Below, piece after piece: positions 1-6,875 of a DNA stretch of 8,713 nucleotides; the first letter of the stretch is position 1, and every line of letters begins with the position of its first letter. This stretch comes from Desulfuromonadaceae bacterium UBA2294 (lineage in GTDB: Bacteria > Desulfobacterota > Desulfuromonadia > Desulfuromonadales > UBA2294). The notes under the pieces were generated by a model. It worked only from the letters and a program-made list of their open reading frames with translations, did no database searches and was not told where the DNA came from. The position numbers were made by a program, and so were the translations under genes. The stretch covers positions 1 through 8,713 of the forward strand of contig DDWE01000095.1 in NCBI GenBank assembly GCA_002345625.1. The letters are read 5' to 3'.

Positions 1-1174
1 GATCCTGGGCAAAATAGGCCAGATGCAGATTGTGTCCTTCGCTGCGGGTTCCCGACGTCGGCATCTCGACCCCGGCGAGCAGACGCATCAACGTCGACTT
101 ACCGGCGCCGTTCGGCCCGACCAAAGCCAAACGCTCACCGCGCTCGACCTGTAGGTCGATACAATCCAGCACCGCCAGTTCACCATAGCGCTGGCTGGCT
201 TTCTCCAACGCCAACACCTGACGCCCCCCCTTGGGAGGATCGGCGAAACGAAAAGCGATGCGGCGGCGCTGAGGTGGCAGCTCGATGCGCTCAACCTTCT
301 CCAGCTGCTTGATCCGACTCTGCACCAAAGACGCCTTGTTCGCCTGGTAGCGGAAACGGTTGATAAAAGCTTCGGTACGCTCGATCTCTTCGTCCTGACG
401 ACGCTTCTCCTCGCGCAGAGCGCCGATGCGCTGTTCACGGGTCTCGAGGTAGCGGCTGTAATTGCCGGGGTACTCGCTCAAGCCGCCGTTCCAGACTTCG
501 ACGATGCGATTAACCACCTGGTCGAGAAAAAAGCGATCATGCGAGACCAGGACAATGGCATAAGGGTAATCCTGCAGGTAGCTTTCCAGCCAGTCACGGG
601 CCGGAAGATCGAGATGATTGGTCGGCTCGTCAAGCAACAGCAGGTTCGGACGTTGCAGCAAAAGCTTGGCCAGGGCGATGCGCATCTGCCAGCCACCGGA
701 GAACGTCTCACAGGGCTTCTGCCAGTCGCGCTCGACAAAACCGAGCCCGCGCAGCACTTTACCGACCTCGGCCTCGATGGTGTACCCCCCACCCTGCTGA
801 AACTGCTCCTGGGCCTCGGCGTACCGATGCAACAACGCCTCATCATTGCTATGATCGAGCTGCGCCTCAATCTGCTGTAGCTCTTGTTCGAGGGTCAGCA
901 GAGCAGACAGGGCAGTGCGCACCTCGGCAAACAGGGTGCGGCCCCGGTGCTCCAACCCCTCCTGTGGCAGATAACCGAAACTGGTCCCCTTTGCCGCCTG
1001 CAGGGAACCGGCGTCGATGGACTCACGACCGGCGAGCACCTTGAGCAAAGTGGTTTTACCGGCACCATTCTCACCGCAAAGACCAATACGGTCCTTCGGT
1101 CGAATGTGCAGATTGACGTCGGCGAACAGGCGTCGGCCACCGAAATCCTTGATGACGTTCTTTAATTGCAACAT
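1..1174 (-). CDS. ABC-F family ATP-binding protein, N-terminal 391 residues (cut by window edge)
   Basis: This is a soluble twin-ATPase protein without membrane segments. ABC-F proteins bind the ribosomal E site and rescue or tune stalled translation; some give resistance to ribosome-targeting antibiotics. In the first ABC domain I see Walker A GENGAGKT (residues 34-41), Q-loop YLPQ (68-71), signature SGGWQMR (159-165), Walker B LLLLDEPTNHLD (178-189, catalytic Glu183) and switch His212. A charged, helical interdomain linker follows (about 243-310), the ABC-F hallmark that reaches toward P-site tRNA. The second domain starts with Walker A GPNGAGKST (353-361) and ends at YFAQD. Families of this type run to roughly 520-650 residues, so a third or more of the protein lies beyond the left edge. 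The start is the ATG at 1174-1172, giving MLQLKNV, which is typical. The ribosome-binding site is weak (AGG four bases upstream). The gene is divergent from the ribonuclease gene. The order of motifs resembles YheS/YdiF/Uup, but I cannot assign the subfamily. Confidence 0.95.
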   Translation of the reverse strand, partial: MLQLKNVIKDFGGRRLFADVNLHIRPKDRIGLCGENGAGKTTLLKVLAGRESIDAGSLQAAKGTSFGYLPQEGLEHRGRTLFAEVRTALSALLTLEQELQQIEAQLDHSNDEALLHRYAEAQEQFQQGGGYTIEAEVGKVLRGLGFVERDWQKPCETFSGGWQMRIALAKLLLQRPNLLLLDEPTNHLDLPARDWLESYLQDYPYAIVLVSHDRFFLDQVVNRIVEVWNGGLSEYPGNYSRYLETREQRIGALREEKRRQDEEIERTEAFINRFRYQANKASLVQSRIKQLEKVERIELPPQRRRIAFRFADPPKGGRQVLALEKASQRYGELAVLDCIDLQVERGERLALVGPNGAGKSTLMRLLAGVEMPTSGTRSEGHNLHLAYFAQD

Positions 1175-1181
1175 GACGCCT

Positions 1182-1211
1182 GTTATATCACAGCGCCCCA
1201 ATCCAGACCAA
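1182..1211 (-). promoter_or_regulatory. Candidate promoter for the ABC-F gene
   Basis: On the minus strand a TATAAC hexamer (1187-1182) matches the sigma-70 -10 consensus in five of six positions. TTGGTC (1211-1206), 18 bases upstream, matches the -35 consensus in three of six. If this is used, transcription would start at about 1175, next to the ATG, and the mRNA would be leaderless or nearly so. The weak Shine-Dalgarno would fit that. Prediction by eye only. Confidence 0.35.
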
Positions 1212-1282
1212 GCCCTTCGCATGGTCTCAGCCATCGATTTCGCAACACAGTCTGCCACCACCCGACCACTGCATCAGCACGC

Positions 1283-1311
1283 TGTTCATTCATGAATAAT
1301 TCTGGTATAGT
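1283..1311 (+). promoter_or_regulatory. Candidate extended -10 promoter of the ribonuclease gene, with palindrome
   Basis: TGGTATAGT (1303-1311) is an extended -10 element, TGn followed by TATAGT, which matches the consensus in five of six bases. A weak -35 (TGTTCA, 1283-1288) sits 17 bases upstream, as often happens with extended -10 promoters. The perfect palindrome ATTCATGAAT (1288-1297) lies in the spacer and could be an operator or chance. Transcription would begin near 1318, giving a leader of about 190 nt before the ATG at 1508. Confidence 0.45.
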
Positions 1312-1324
1312 TAGCACTGTTTGC

Positions 1325-1486
1325 ACCGGAGCCGGGCCCCTGCGACCCGTTGAGCCGGTTCTTTGTTCCAGAGTTTTTTACACAGCCAGGCGTACCTGAT
1401 TAATCGGGTACGGGACCGGCTGTTTTCGGCGGCACCGACCGCCCGCAACCATTTTGAGCGGCCAAAGGGGGAAGACACCTCTTTTG
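1325..1486 (+). promoter_or_regulatory. Structured 5' leader of the ribonuclease mRNA (three predicted hairpins)
   Basis: Hairpin A: ACCGG (1325-1329) pairs with CCGGT (1355-1359), and inside it CGGG (1333-1336) pairs with CCCG (1346-1349). Hairpin B: CAGCC (1383-1387) pairs with GGCTG (1418-1422), enclosing the 20-bp dyad 1392-1411 whose ten-base arms pair throughout with one G-U. Hairpin C: the arms 1463-1471 and 1478-1486 form nine pairs, two of them G-U, closing a six-base AAGACA loop, and end six bases before the Shine-Dalgarno GGAGA (1492-1496). RNase E mRNAs are known in E. coli to carry leader hairpins that mediate feedback cleavage; an equivalent role here is inference. Hairpin B is followed by only four T residues, so it is a poor terminator. 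Confidence 0.45.
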
Positions 1487-1507
1487 CGCCCGGAGACCGA
1501 CAAAAAC

Positions 1508-4018
1508 ATGAGCAAGAAGATGCTGATCAACGCCTCCCAGAGCGAAGAAAGCCGGGTGGCGATTGTTGAGGACGGCATTCTGGCCGAACTCGACATCGAG
1601 ATTCTGGGGAGTGAACAGGCCAAGGGGAACATTCACAAGGCGACCGTAGTCCGGGTTGAACAGGGGCTACAGGCCGCCTTCGTCGATTACGGCGCCGACC
1701 GTATGGGTTTTCTGCAGATTGGAGAAATCCACCCCAATCTCTACCCGAAAGAGGCCCAGTCCGGTCAACGGCCGCGCATCAATGATATTCTCAAGCGCGG
1801 ACAGGAGATTCTGGTCCAGATCGTCCGCGAGGAACGGGACAACAAGGGGGCGGCGCTGACCACCTTTCTCTCCCTGGCCGGACGTTTCATGGTCCTGATG
1901 CCGGAGAGTGACACCAAAGGCGTGTCACGCAAGATTGACAACGACTCCCATCGCAAAAAGCTCAAAGAGGCAATGGCCGGCCTCGATATCCCCGACAACA
2001 TGGGTTACATCGTCCGCACTGCCGGCATCGGCCAGAAGACGGCCGAGATGCACCGCGACTTCCACTACCTGATCGGCACCTACAACAAGATTCTCGAAAT
2101 CAGCGCCAACAGCAAAGCACCGCAACTGGTCTACCGCGAATCGAACGTCGTCATCCGCTCCATCCGTGACTATTTCAGCATCGACATGGACGAGGTCCTC
2201 ATCGACGACCCCGATGTCTTTCGCGAGGCGCAGGATTTTTTTCACGCCGTCATGCCGGAGCACGCCCACCTGCTCAAGCTGCATCAGGAGCGGCGCCCGA
2301 TCTTCTCCCGCTACCAGATTGAGGAGCAGATCGAAACCCTCAACAGCAACAAGGTCCCCCTCCCCTCCGGCGGCTCCATTGTCATCGATCGCACTGAAGC
2401 TCTGGTGGCGATCGATGTCAACTCAGGGAAAATGGCCGGCGAGCACGGCATCGAGGCGACAGCGTTCAAGACCAACATGGAGGCGGCGGCGGAAGTCGGC
2501 CGGCAACTGCGCCTGCGCGATCTCGGCGGCCTGATTGTCATCGACTTCATCGATATGCGCGAACGGAGTCACAACCGTGACGTCGAAAAAACATTAAAGA
2601 ACGCCCTGAAAAACGACAAGGCCCGGGTCTCCGTCGGCAAGATCAGCCAGTTCGGGCTTTTGGAGATGAGCCGGCAACGCATACGCGCCGCGCTGGCCGA
2701 AGGCTCCAACCGGGCCTGCCCCAACTGTGGTGGCAGCGGCAAGGTTAAAAGCCCGGAAGCACAGGCATTGGCCTTTTTGCGCCGCATTCACTCCTCCTGC
2801 TCCAAGGGGGTGGTCGAGAAGGTGATCGGTACAGTTCCGACTGTCGTCGCAAGCAATCTGCTCAACGCCAAGCGCGCCGACCTTTTTGAGCTGGAGAAAA
2901 ATCTCGCCCTGCGCATCGAAATTATCGGACAGAATGATTACATCTCCGGGCAAAATGATCTGCAGATTATCAAGCGCGAGAAGCAAGTCGACAATAAACC
3001 GGCCGGTCCGGTCGCTATGGCCGAATTCAGTGCCGAGTTGTCGGCCGCCGCCGATGCATCGCAACCTGCCACAAACGAACCGAGTGTTGTTCCTGCCCCA
3101 GGTAGTGAAACGTCATCCGCCCCCACCAGCATCATCGACGCCCAAAACGAACGGGATAACAGGGCCGAGTCCGACAAAAGTGAGTCTGGCAAACGCAAAC
3201 GGCGACGGAAACGCAAAACGTCGACCGACACGAGTGAGGGCAATGACACTCCTGAAACCACTGGTTCTGAATCGGTAGCAGCCGAGGGAGAGACGTCAGC
3301 AGGCGTCGCTTTGGATCAGACGGTCGAAGACGAGACGGCGACAGGGCACGAAGCCGATACAGAAACCGGCAGTGACCATGCTCCTGAGAAGAAAAAGCGC
3401 CGGCGCCGGCGCCGGCGCAAGTCGGGAGCAAAAGCTGAAGCCACTGAGGATGGCAGCATGAGCCCTGTCCCGGCAAGCGATGAACACGTGGCCGAAGAAC
3501 ACCCGGTCACTGAGACCCCGGCGGCGGAGATAACTTCGGCTGAAGAGATCCCAGCCCACACGGACAGTGAGCACAAAAAAAGACCACGGCGGCGGAGGCG
3601 TAAAACGTCCTCGGCCACAACACCGCCAGCGCCCGAGGGTATCCCGGCAACTGAGGTGCCACCCGTCTCGACTGAGCCTTCCATGCCGGTTGACGCCAGA
3701 GCCGCAGTCGAGGCCCCGAAAAAACCGGTGCGTCGCAGAAAACCGGCCCCAGCCAAAGTGACCGAGCCGGCAACAGCGGAACCTACCGCTGACGAGACGG
3801 TCAAAAAACCGGCACGACGTAAAAAAGTTGCAGTGACCGACGTCCCGGAACCGCCGGTGATTGTTGCGTCCGAGACCGTCCCGAAAAAGCCGGTCCGGCG
3901 CACAACTCGACCAAAAGCGGCTGAAAAATCCGAAGGAACACCCGTTGAGCCTGTACCATCGGCACCGAAACGCCGCAGTCGGGCCAAGGCTAAGCTCCCG
4001 CCTGAAGAGAGTTCCTGA
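1508..4018 (+). CDS. rne: RNase E/G family endoribonuclease with long arginine-block C-terminal tail (836 aa)
   Basis: This enzyme makes single-strand endonucleolytic cuts in RNA during mRNA decay and rRNA/tRNA processing, preferring 5'-monophosphate ends. The N-terminal MLINAS and an S1 domain (about 36-120, with FVDYG at 58-62 and GFL at 67-69) lead into the 5' sensor (Arg170, Thr171). The DNase I-like catalytic site has AIDVN (Asp303, Asn305) and VIDFIDM (Asp346). CPNC (Cys404, Cys407) is the zinc link joining subunits. These numbers match E. coli RNase E almost exactly. At 836 residues it is far longer than RNase G (about 490). Residues from about 495 on are low-complexity and acidic/proline-rich with seven basic blocks, probably disordered and RNA- or partner-binding. 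I chose ATG 1508 (MSKKMLINAS) over an in-frame TTG at 1454, because GGAGA lies 11 bases upstream and the family starts here. Many annotations would call it simply Rne/Rng family. Confidence 0.96.
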   Translation: MSKKMLINASQSEESRVAIVEDGILAELDIEILGSEQAKGNIHKATVVRVEQGLQAAFVDYGADRMGFLQIGEIHPNLYPKEAQSGQRPRINDILKRGQEILVQIVREERDNKGAALTTFLSLAGRFMVLMPESDTKGVSRKIDNDSHRKKLKEAMAGLDIPDNMGYIVRTAGIGQKTAEMHRDFHYLIGTYNKILEISANSKAPQLVYRESNVVIRSIRDYFSIDMDEVLIDDPDVFREAQDFFHAVMPEHAHLLKLHQERRPIFSRYQIEEQIETLNSNKVPLPSGGSIVIDRTEALVAIDVNSGKMAGEHGIEATAFKTNMEAAAEVGRQLRLRDLGGLIVIDFIDMRERSHNRDVEKTLKNALKNDKARVSVGKISQFGLLEMSRQRIRAALAEGSNRACPNCGGSGKVKSPEAQALAFLRRIHSSCSKGVVEKVIGTVPTVVASNLLNAKRADLFELEKNLALRIEIIGQNDYISGQNDLQIIKREKQVDNKPAGPVAMAEFSAELSAAADASQPATNEPSVVPAPGSETSSAPTSIIDAQNERDNRAESDKSESGKRKRRRKRKTSTDTSEGNDTPETTGSESVAAEGETSAGVALDQTVEDETATGHEADTETGSDHAPEKKKRRRRRRRKSGAKAEATEDGSMSPVPASDEHVAEEHPVTETPAAEITSAEEIPAHTDSEHKKRPRRRRRKTSSATTPPAPEGIPATEVPPVSTEPSMPVDARAAVEAPKKPVRRRKPAPAKVTEPATAEPTADETVKKPARRKKVAVTDVPEPPVIVASETVPKKPVRRTTRPKAAEKSEGTPVEPVPSAPKRRSRAKAKLPPEESS
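3191..3994 (+). repeat. Array of seven lysine/arginine-rich blocks in the ribonuclease tail
   Basis: Blocks start at residues 562 (KRKRRRKRKTS), 628 (KKKRRRRRRRKS), 690 (KKRPRRRRRKTS), 738 (KKPVRRRK), 766 (KKPARRKK), 793 (KKPVRRTT) and 821 (KRRSRAKAK). Spacings are 66, 62, 48, 28, 27 and 28 residues, so the last four form a near-regular 27-28 residue repeat with the core KKPxRR. The linkers are rich in Glu, Thr, Pro, Ala and Ser. Arginine-rich segments in E. coli RNase E bind RNA; the same role here is inferred. Confidence 0.8.
3398..3418 (+). repeat. Tandem CGCCGG hexamer run inside the ribonuclease gene
   Basis: CGCCGG is repeated three times and followed by CGC, encoding seven consecutive arginines (residues 631-637) with alternating CGC and CGG codons. 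Being in phase with the reading frame, slippage by a whole unit would add or remove two arginines without a frameshift. Confidence 0.85.
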
Positions 4019-4023
4019 GCAAT

Positions 4024-4056
4024 TTAAGGGCGCCGGTTCATCACCGGCGCCCTTAA
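4024..4056. terminator. Hairpin between convergent ribonuclease and recJ genes
   Basis: Arms 4024-4037 and 4043-4056 form a perfect 14-bp stem, GC-rich at the centre with TTAA at the foot, closing a 5-base TCATC loop. It begins six bases after the ribonuclease stop. Neither side carries a long T tract (only TTAATTA on the plus strand and TTAAATTG on the minus strand), so it may serve both convergent genes, or may stabilise mRNA 3' ends more than terminate strongly. Confidence 0.65.
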
Positions 4057-4196
4057 TTACGGACAGGCAAATTTCTACAAGTCGGCCAAAAACATTCTGA
4101 TTGCAAACCGTCCTGAAATCGTGGATTGCAGCGTGATAGCGACGCTGTCATGACAAGATCGAGGGGGCGCACGTCAGATGAGAGTAGCAGGCACCA

Positions 4197-5915
4197 TCAA
4201 CCCTCAACAGTCGTTGGCTGCCAATCCCTCACCCGCAGCTGAACACTCCGCCTTCCCTTCCAGATGTTTATTTCCGGGGTAACCAGCAGATCGACACAGG
4301 TCGCAAGTTCTGCACGCCGTGGCGCAAATCCAAAAGCAATACAAGGGAGTGAATACGCGTCCTGACGGGCCGTGAAGCGCAAGTGACTACCTCCAAGAGA
4401 CTGCACCCCCATGGCCCGCACCTGACAGACACGAAACAACGGTGCCGCATTGCCGATTCCAAACGGAGCAAGTTCAGCCAGTTCTTCCACCGTTGCCGCA
4501 TCGAGTTCTTCCAGCAGCACCTCACCATCATGTTCAAGAAGCGGCTGCTGGACTTCGGCCATCTGTGACTGCACGGCCTGATCGAAAGCCGTGCGCAAGG
4601 CATCAATATCGGCCGCGGACAGGGTCATTCCGGCGGCAGCAGCATGGCCGCCAAAGCCGGTAAGCACCGGACTGCAAGCGCTCAGCGCCTGATAGAGATG
4701 GACATCACGGGTGGAACGGGCTGAACCACGCGCCGTACCGTTTTCGACCGAAAGCAGGATGGTCGGTCGATAGAAGCGCTCGACCAGACGGCTGGCAACA
4801 ATACCGATGACACCGGGATGCCAGTCACTGGACGCCAGAACAATCGAGTGCACCGATTCCGGCAGTTCGGCAACCAGCGCCGATGCTTCGATTAACGTGC
4901 GCTGTTCGAGTTCCTGCCGCTCACGATTACAAACATCGAGGCGGGTCGCAATCGCTTCTGCCTCACCCTGATCAGCCGTCAGCAGCAGTTCGACTCCCAG
5001 CGCCGCATCCTCAATACGTCCGGCCGCGTTAAGCCTTGGCGCCAGCCGGAAACCGACCGCACTGCAATCGACCTCATCGACTCCGGCTACGGCACGCAAA
5101 GCACGCAGACCAGGGCGACTGCCGGCGATCACCTGCAGACCAACCCGGGTGAGCAGACGGTTAAGCCCCGTCAACGGCACCATGTCAGCAATGGTTCCCA
5201 GCGCAACCAGATCGAGAGCATGGCGCAGGTCGGGCTCTGATCGGTCCGTAAAGTAGCCTTGCTCGCGCAGTCGACCGCGCAGGGCAATCAGCAAAAAGAA
5301 AGCAACACCGACCCCGGCCAGACGTTTGTCAGGAAAGGGGCAATCGGGCTGATGCGGGTTGATCAGGGCACAGGCAGAAGGCAGCCTTTGAGGCGGTTGG
5401 TGATGATCGGTGATAATCAGATCCAGACCGAGTCGCCGGGCCAGGTCGGCTTCGGCGTGGGCCGAGACGCCGCAATCGACAGAGACAACAACCCGCACAC
5501 CACTGGCGGCAGCCTGTTCGAGAGCCTCGGCCGAGAGACCGTAGCCGTCCTTCAAACGTAACGGGATGTGATAGCTGACCGTGCCGCCGATGCTGTGCAG
5601 GAACTCGACCAACAGGGCCGTCGCGCTGATACCATCGACATCATAATCGCCATGAATGGCAATCGTCTCACCTGACTCCAGTGCCGTCACCAGGCGGGAC
5701 ACCCCTGCCTCCATGCCGCGTAGCAAAAAAGGGTCGGGTAACGTCGCCAGACGAGAACGGAGAAACTGTTCGGCGTCGGCCACCGTAGCGATACCACGCT
5801 GGGCCAGAACCCGCGCTGTCAGCACCGTCACTCCGAGCTCATCGGCCAGGTTAATCGGATCCGTTGTCGGCCCTGATACTCGTGCCTGCCACAGTCGCTG
5901 CGCTACCGGTTCCAT
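4197..5915 (-). CDS. recJ: Single-stranded-DNA-specific 5'-3' exonuclease RecJ (572 aa)
   Basis: RecJ degrades single-stranded DNA from the 5' end in recombination (RecF pathway), mismatch repair and base-excision repair, in the cytoplasm. The DHH phosphoesterase motifs are all present: HGDYDVDG (88-95, Asp90, Asp92, Asp94), SVDCGV (145-150, Asp147), ITDHH (168-172) and GTIADMVPL (240-248, Asp244). RLNAAGR (294-300) and PGVIGIVASRL (367-377) follow, then the DHHA1 glycine motif GFGGHAAAAG (420-429) and a C-terminal OB-like domain from about 460. The length is close to E. coli RecJ (577), with no missing catalytic residue. The ATG at 5915-5913 lies inside the end of the upstream lipoprotein gene (13-bp overlap). 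Only a weak GGGG precedes it, so translation is probably coupled to that gene. Trp9 in the first residues agrees with RecJ N-termini. Confidence 0.97.
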   Translation of the reverse strand: MEPVAQRLWQARVSGPTTDPINLADELGVTVLTARVLAQRGIATVADAEQFLRSRLATLPDPFLLRGMEAGVSRLVTALESGETIAIHGDYDVDGISATALLVEFLHSIGGTVSYHIPLRLKDGYGLSAEALEQAAASGVRVVVSVDCGVSAHAEADLARRLGLDLIITDHHQPPQRLPSACALINPHQPDCPFPDKRLAGVGVAFFLLIALRGRLREQGYFTDRSEPDLRHALDLVALGTIADMVPLTGLNRLLTRVGLQVIAGSRPGLRALRAVAGVDEVDCSAVGFRLAPRLNAAGRIEDAALGVELLLTADQGEAEAIATRLDVCNRERQELEQRTLIEASALVAELPESVHSIVLASSDWHPGVIGIVASRLVERFYRPTILLSVENGTARGSARSTRDVHLYQALSACSPVLTGFGGHAAAAGMTLSAADIDALRTAFDQAVQSQMAEVQQPLLEHDGEVLLEELDAATVEELAELAPFGIGNAAPLFRVCQVRAMGVQSLGGSHLRFTARQDAYSLPCIAFGFAPRRAELATCVDLLVTPEINIWKGRRSVQLRVRDWQPTTVEG

Positions 5916-6778
5916 TCGGCCCCAACGCCAGCAGCCGGCAAAGTACGCAACGGCTCGAAGAGCACATTGCCGAGCCAGTCATCACGACGGCCATCGTAAA
6001 AAGTGGTAGCAATGACGGCAGGATCGGTGTTCCCCCAGTCGTTGCCAGATAACGTCACATCGTCCGGCACCTCTTCGCCGAGGATGACATTTCCCAGTCT
6101 GTTACCATGGATACGGTTGTTTTCGATCAGATAATCACGCGGATAAGATGTCAGAAAAAGACCGCGCTCATTGCCACTGATCTCATTTAGACAGATGACC
6201 GGCGCCCCTTCGTGAAAGCGGATCGCAGTCCCGTTAGCCTGCAGGGTGTTGCGTTCGACGAGAATATCTGTGGAATGGAAGCGGATGCCGACCCGATTGT
6301 GATCGAAGCGACACTGCTGGACAAAAACCTGGGAATGCTGACTGTGCAGGGCACTGTCCGCCTGGGTGAAACGACAGTAGGCAAAATCGGCCGATGGTGA
6401 CTCAACCAGGTTGATCCCGCCCCAGGCACCCGCGCCAGCCAGCGGGTCAGCGGCCCGAAAAATGATCGGCGCTGTCGGCGTGCCAAGGGCCTCGATGCGC
6501 CCGTGGACGATCAGCTCACTACCGACGAAGTTCGGATGTTCGCGCCAACGGTCCTGATCTGCGGTTGCCGGCATAAAAACCACTTCGCTCCCCGGGAGAA
6601 TCACCAGTTCACTGCCGACAGCGAAGACAGCATCGCCAGTGATCTCAATTCGCCCCTGCCAGACATGACGGCCATCAAGGTCACCGGAAATGCGGGTCGG
6701 TGGAGACGGCGCCAGACAGCCACTAAGTGGCGCCATCAACAGCAACCAGATCAGAATATTAAACAGTCGATTGCGCAT
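5903..6778 (-). CDS. Predicted lipoprotein with right-handed parallel beta-helix fold (291 aa)
   Basis: The N-terminus MRNRLFNILIWLLLMAPLSGC is a lipoprotein signal peptide with lipobox LSGC (Cys21). Position +2 is Leu rather than Asp, which in enterobacteria would favour the outer membrane. The mature part resembles NosD/pectate-lyase-type beta-helices: a leading WQGRIEITGDAVFAVGSELVI strand set with LPGSEVVF (61-68), short rungs with repeated Asn-Gly steps (about 130-250), and a closing segment GNDWGNTDPAVIA (245-257) plus LGNVLFEPL (269-277), a pattern common at the ends of such proteins. No enzyme motif is recognisable; carbohydrate or cell-wall binding is possible but unproven. A double ATG occurs at 6781 and 6778. 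I prefer 6778 because GAGG (6786-6783) is four bases away from it and only one from the other. A further upstream ATG at 6949 was rejected. The gene overlaps recJ by 13 bp. Confidence 0.85.
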   Translation of the reverse strand: MRNRLFNILIWLLLMAPLSGCLAPSPPTRISGDLDGRHVWQGRIEITGDAVFAVGSELVILPGSEVVFMPATADQDRWREHPNFVGSELIVHGRIEALGTPTAPIIFRAADPLAGAGAWGGINLVESPSADFAYCRFTQADSALHSQHSQVFVQQCRFDHNRVGIRFHSTDILVERNTLQANGTAIRFHEGAPVICLNEISGNERGLFLTSYPRDYLIENNRIHGNRLGNVILGEEVPDDVTLSGNDWGNTDPAVIATTFYDGRRDDWLGNVLFEPLRTLPAAGVGAEWNR

Positions 6779-6824
6779 CATCCCTCGAACAAAGCAGGGT
6801 CGGAAAACGTCGGGACACAGCCAG

Positions 6825-6866
6825 AAAAGCAAACGGGCCGGTCGGCATCGGATACCGACCGGCCCG
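6825..6866 (-). terminator. Intrinsic terminator after the TPR gene
   Basis: A perfect 12-bp GC-rich stem (6834-6845 with 6855-6866) has a nine-base loop. Read on the minus strand it is followed by TTTGCTTTT. It begins ten bases after the TPR stop codon and lies before the lipoprotein start, so it should end or attenuate the secDF-TPR transcript. No T tract follows it on the plus strand, so it acts in the minus direction. Confidence 0.85.
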
Positions 6867-6875
6867 CACCGGTGA

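Larger units (their letters stand above)
1175..1507. other. Divergent intergenic region (ABC-F / ribonuclease)
   Basis: This is a 333-bp gap without a credible protein gene. It holds a candidate minus-strand promoter near the ABC-F start, a 10-bp perfect palindrome ATTCATGAAT (1288-1297), an extended -10 element TGGTATAGT (1303-1311) reading toward the ribonuclease, and three predicted hairpins in the resulting leader (1325-1359, 1383-1422, 1463-1486). The short open frames that cross it show no recognisable motifs or start sites. Confidence 0.8.

Noticed and set aside
1383..1426. Hairpin B as an intrinsic attenuator of the ribonuclease leader
   Set aside because: Only four T residues follow and the lower stem has mismatches; there is no leader peptide or ligand-binding element that I recognise.
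1454..1507. Upstream in-frame TTG start for the ribonuclease gene
   Set aside because: It would add 18 residues unlike the family and lies upstream of hairpin C and the GGAGA. The start at 1508 gives the family N-terminus MLINAS.
3316..3987. Minus-strand open frame of 223 codons opposite the ribonuclease tail
   Set aside because: It is the complement of the repetitive Arg/Pro/Glu coding region, has no recognisable domain or ribosome-binding site, and the plus-strand gene is certain through its conserved motifs and continuous tail pattern.
4129..4147. Six-bp hairpin CAGCGT/ACGCTG downstream of recJ
   Set aside because: The stem is short and no T tract follows on either strand, so I do not call it a terminator.
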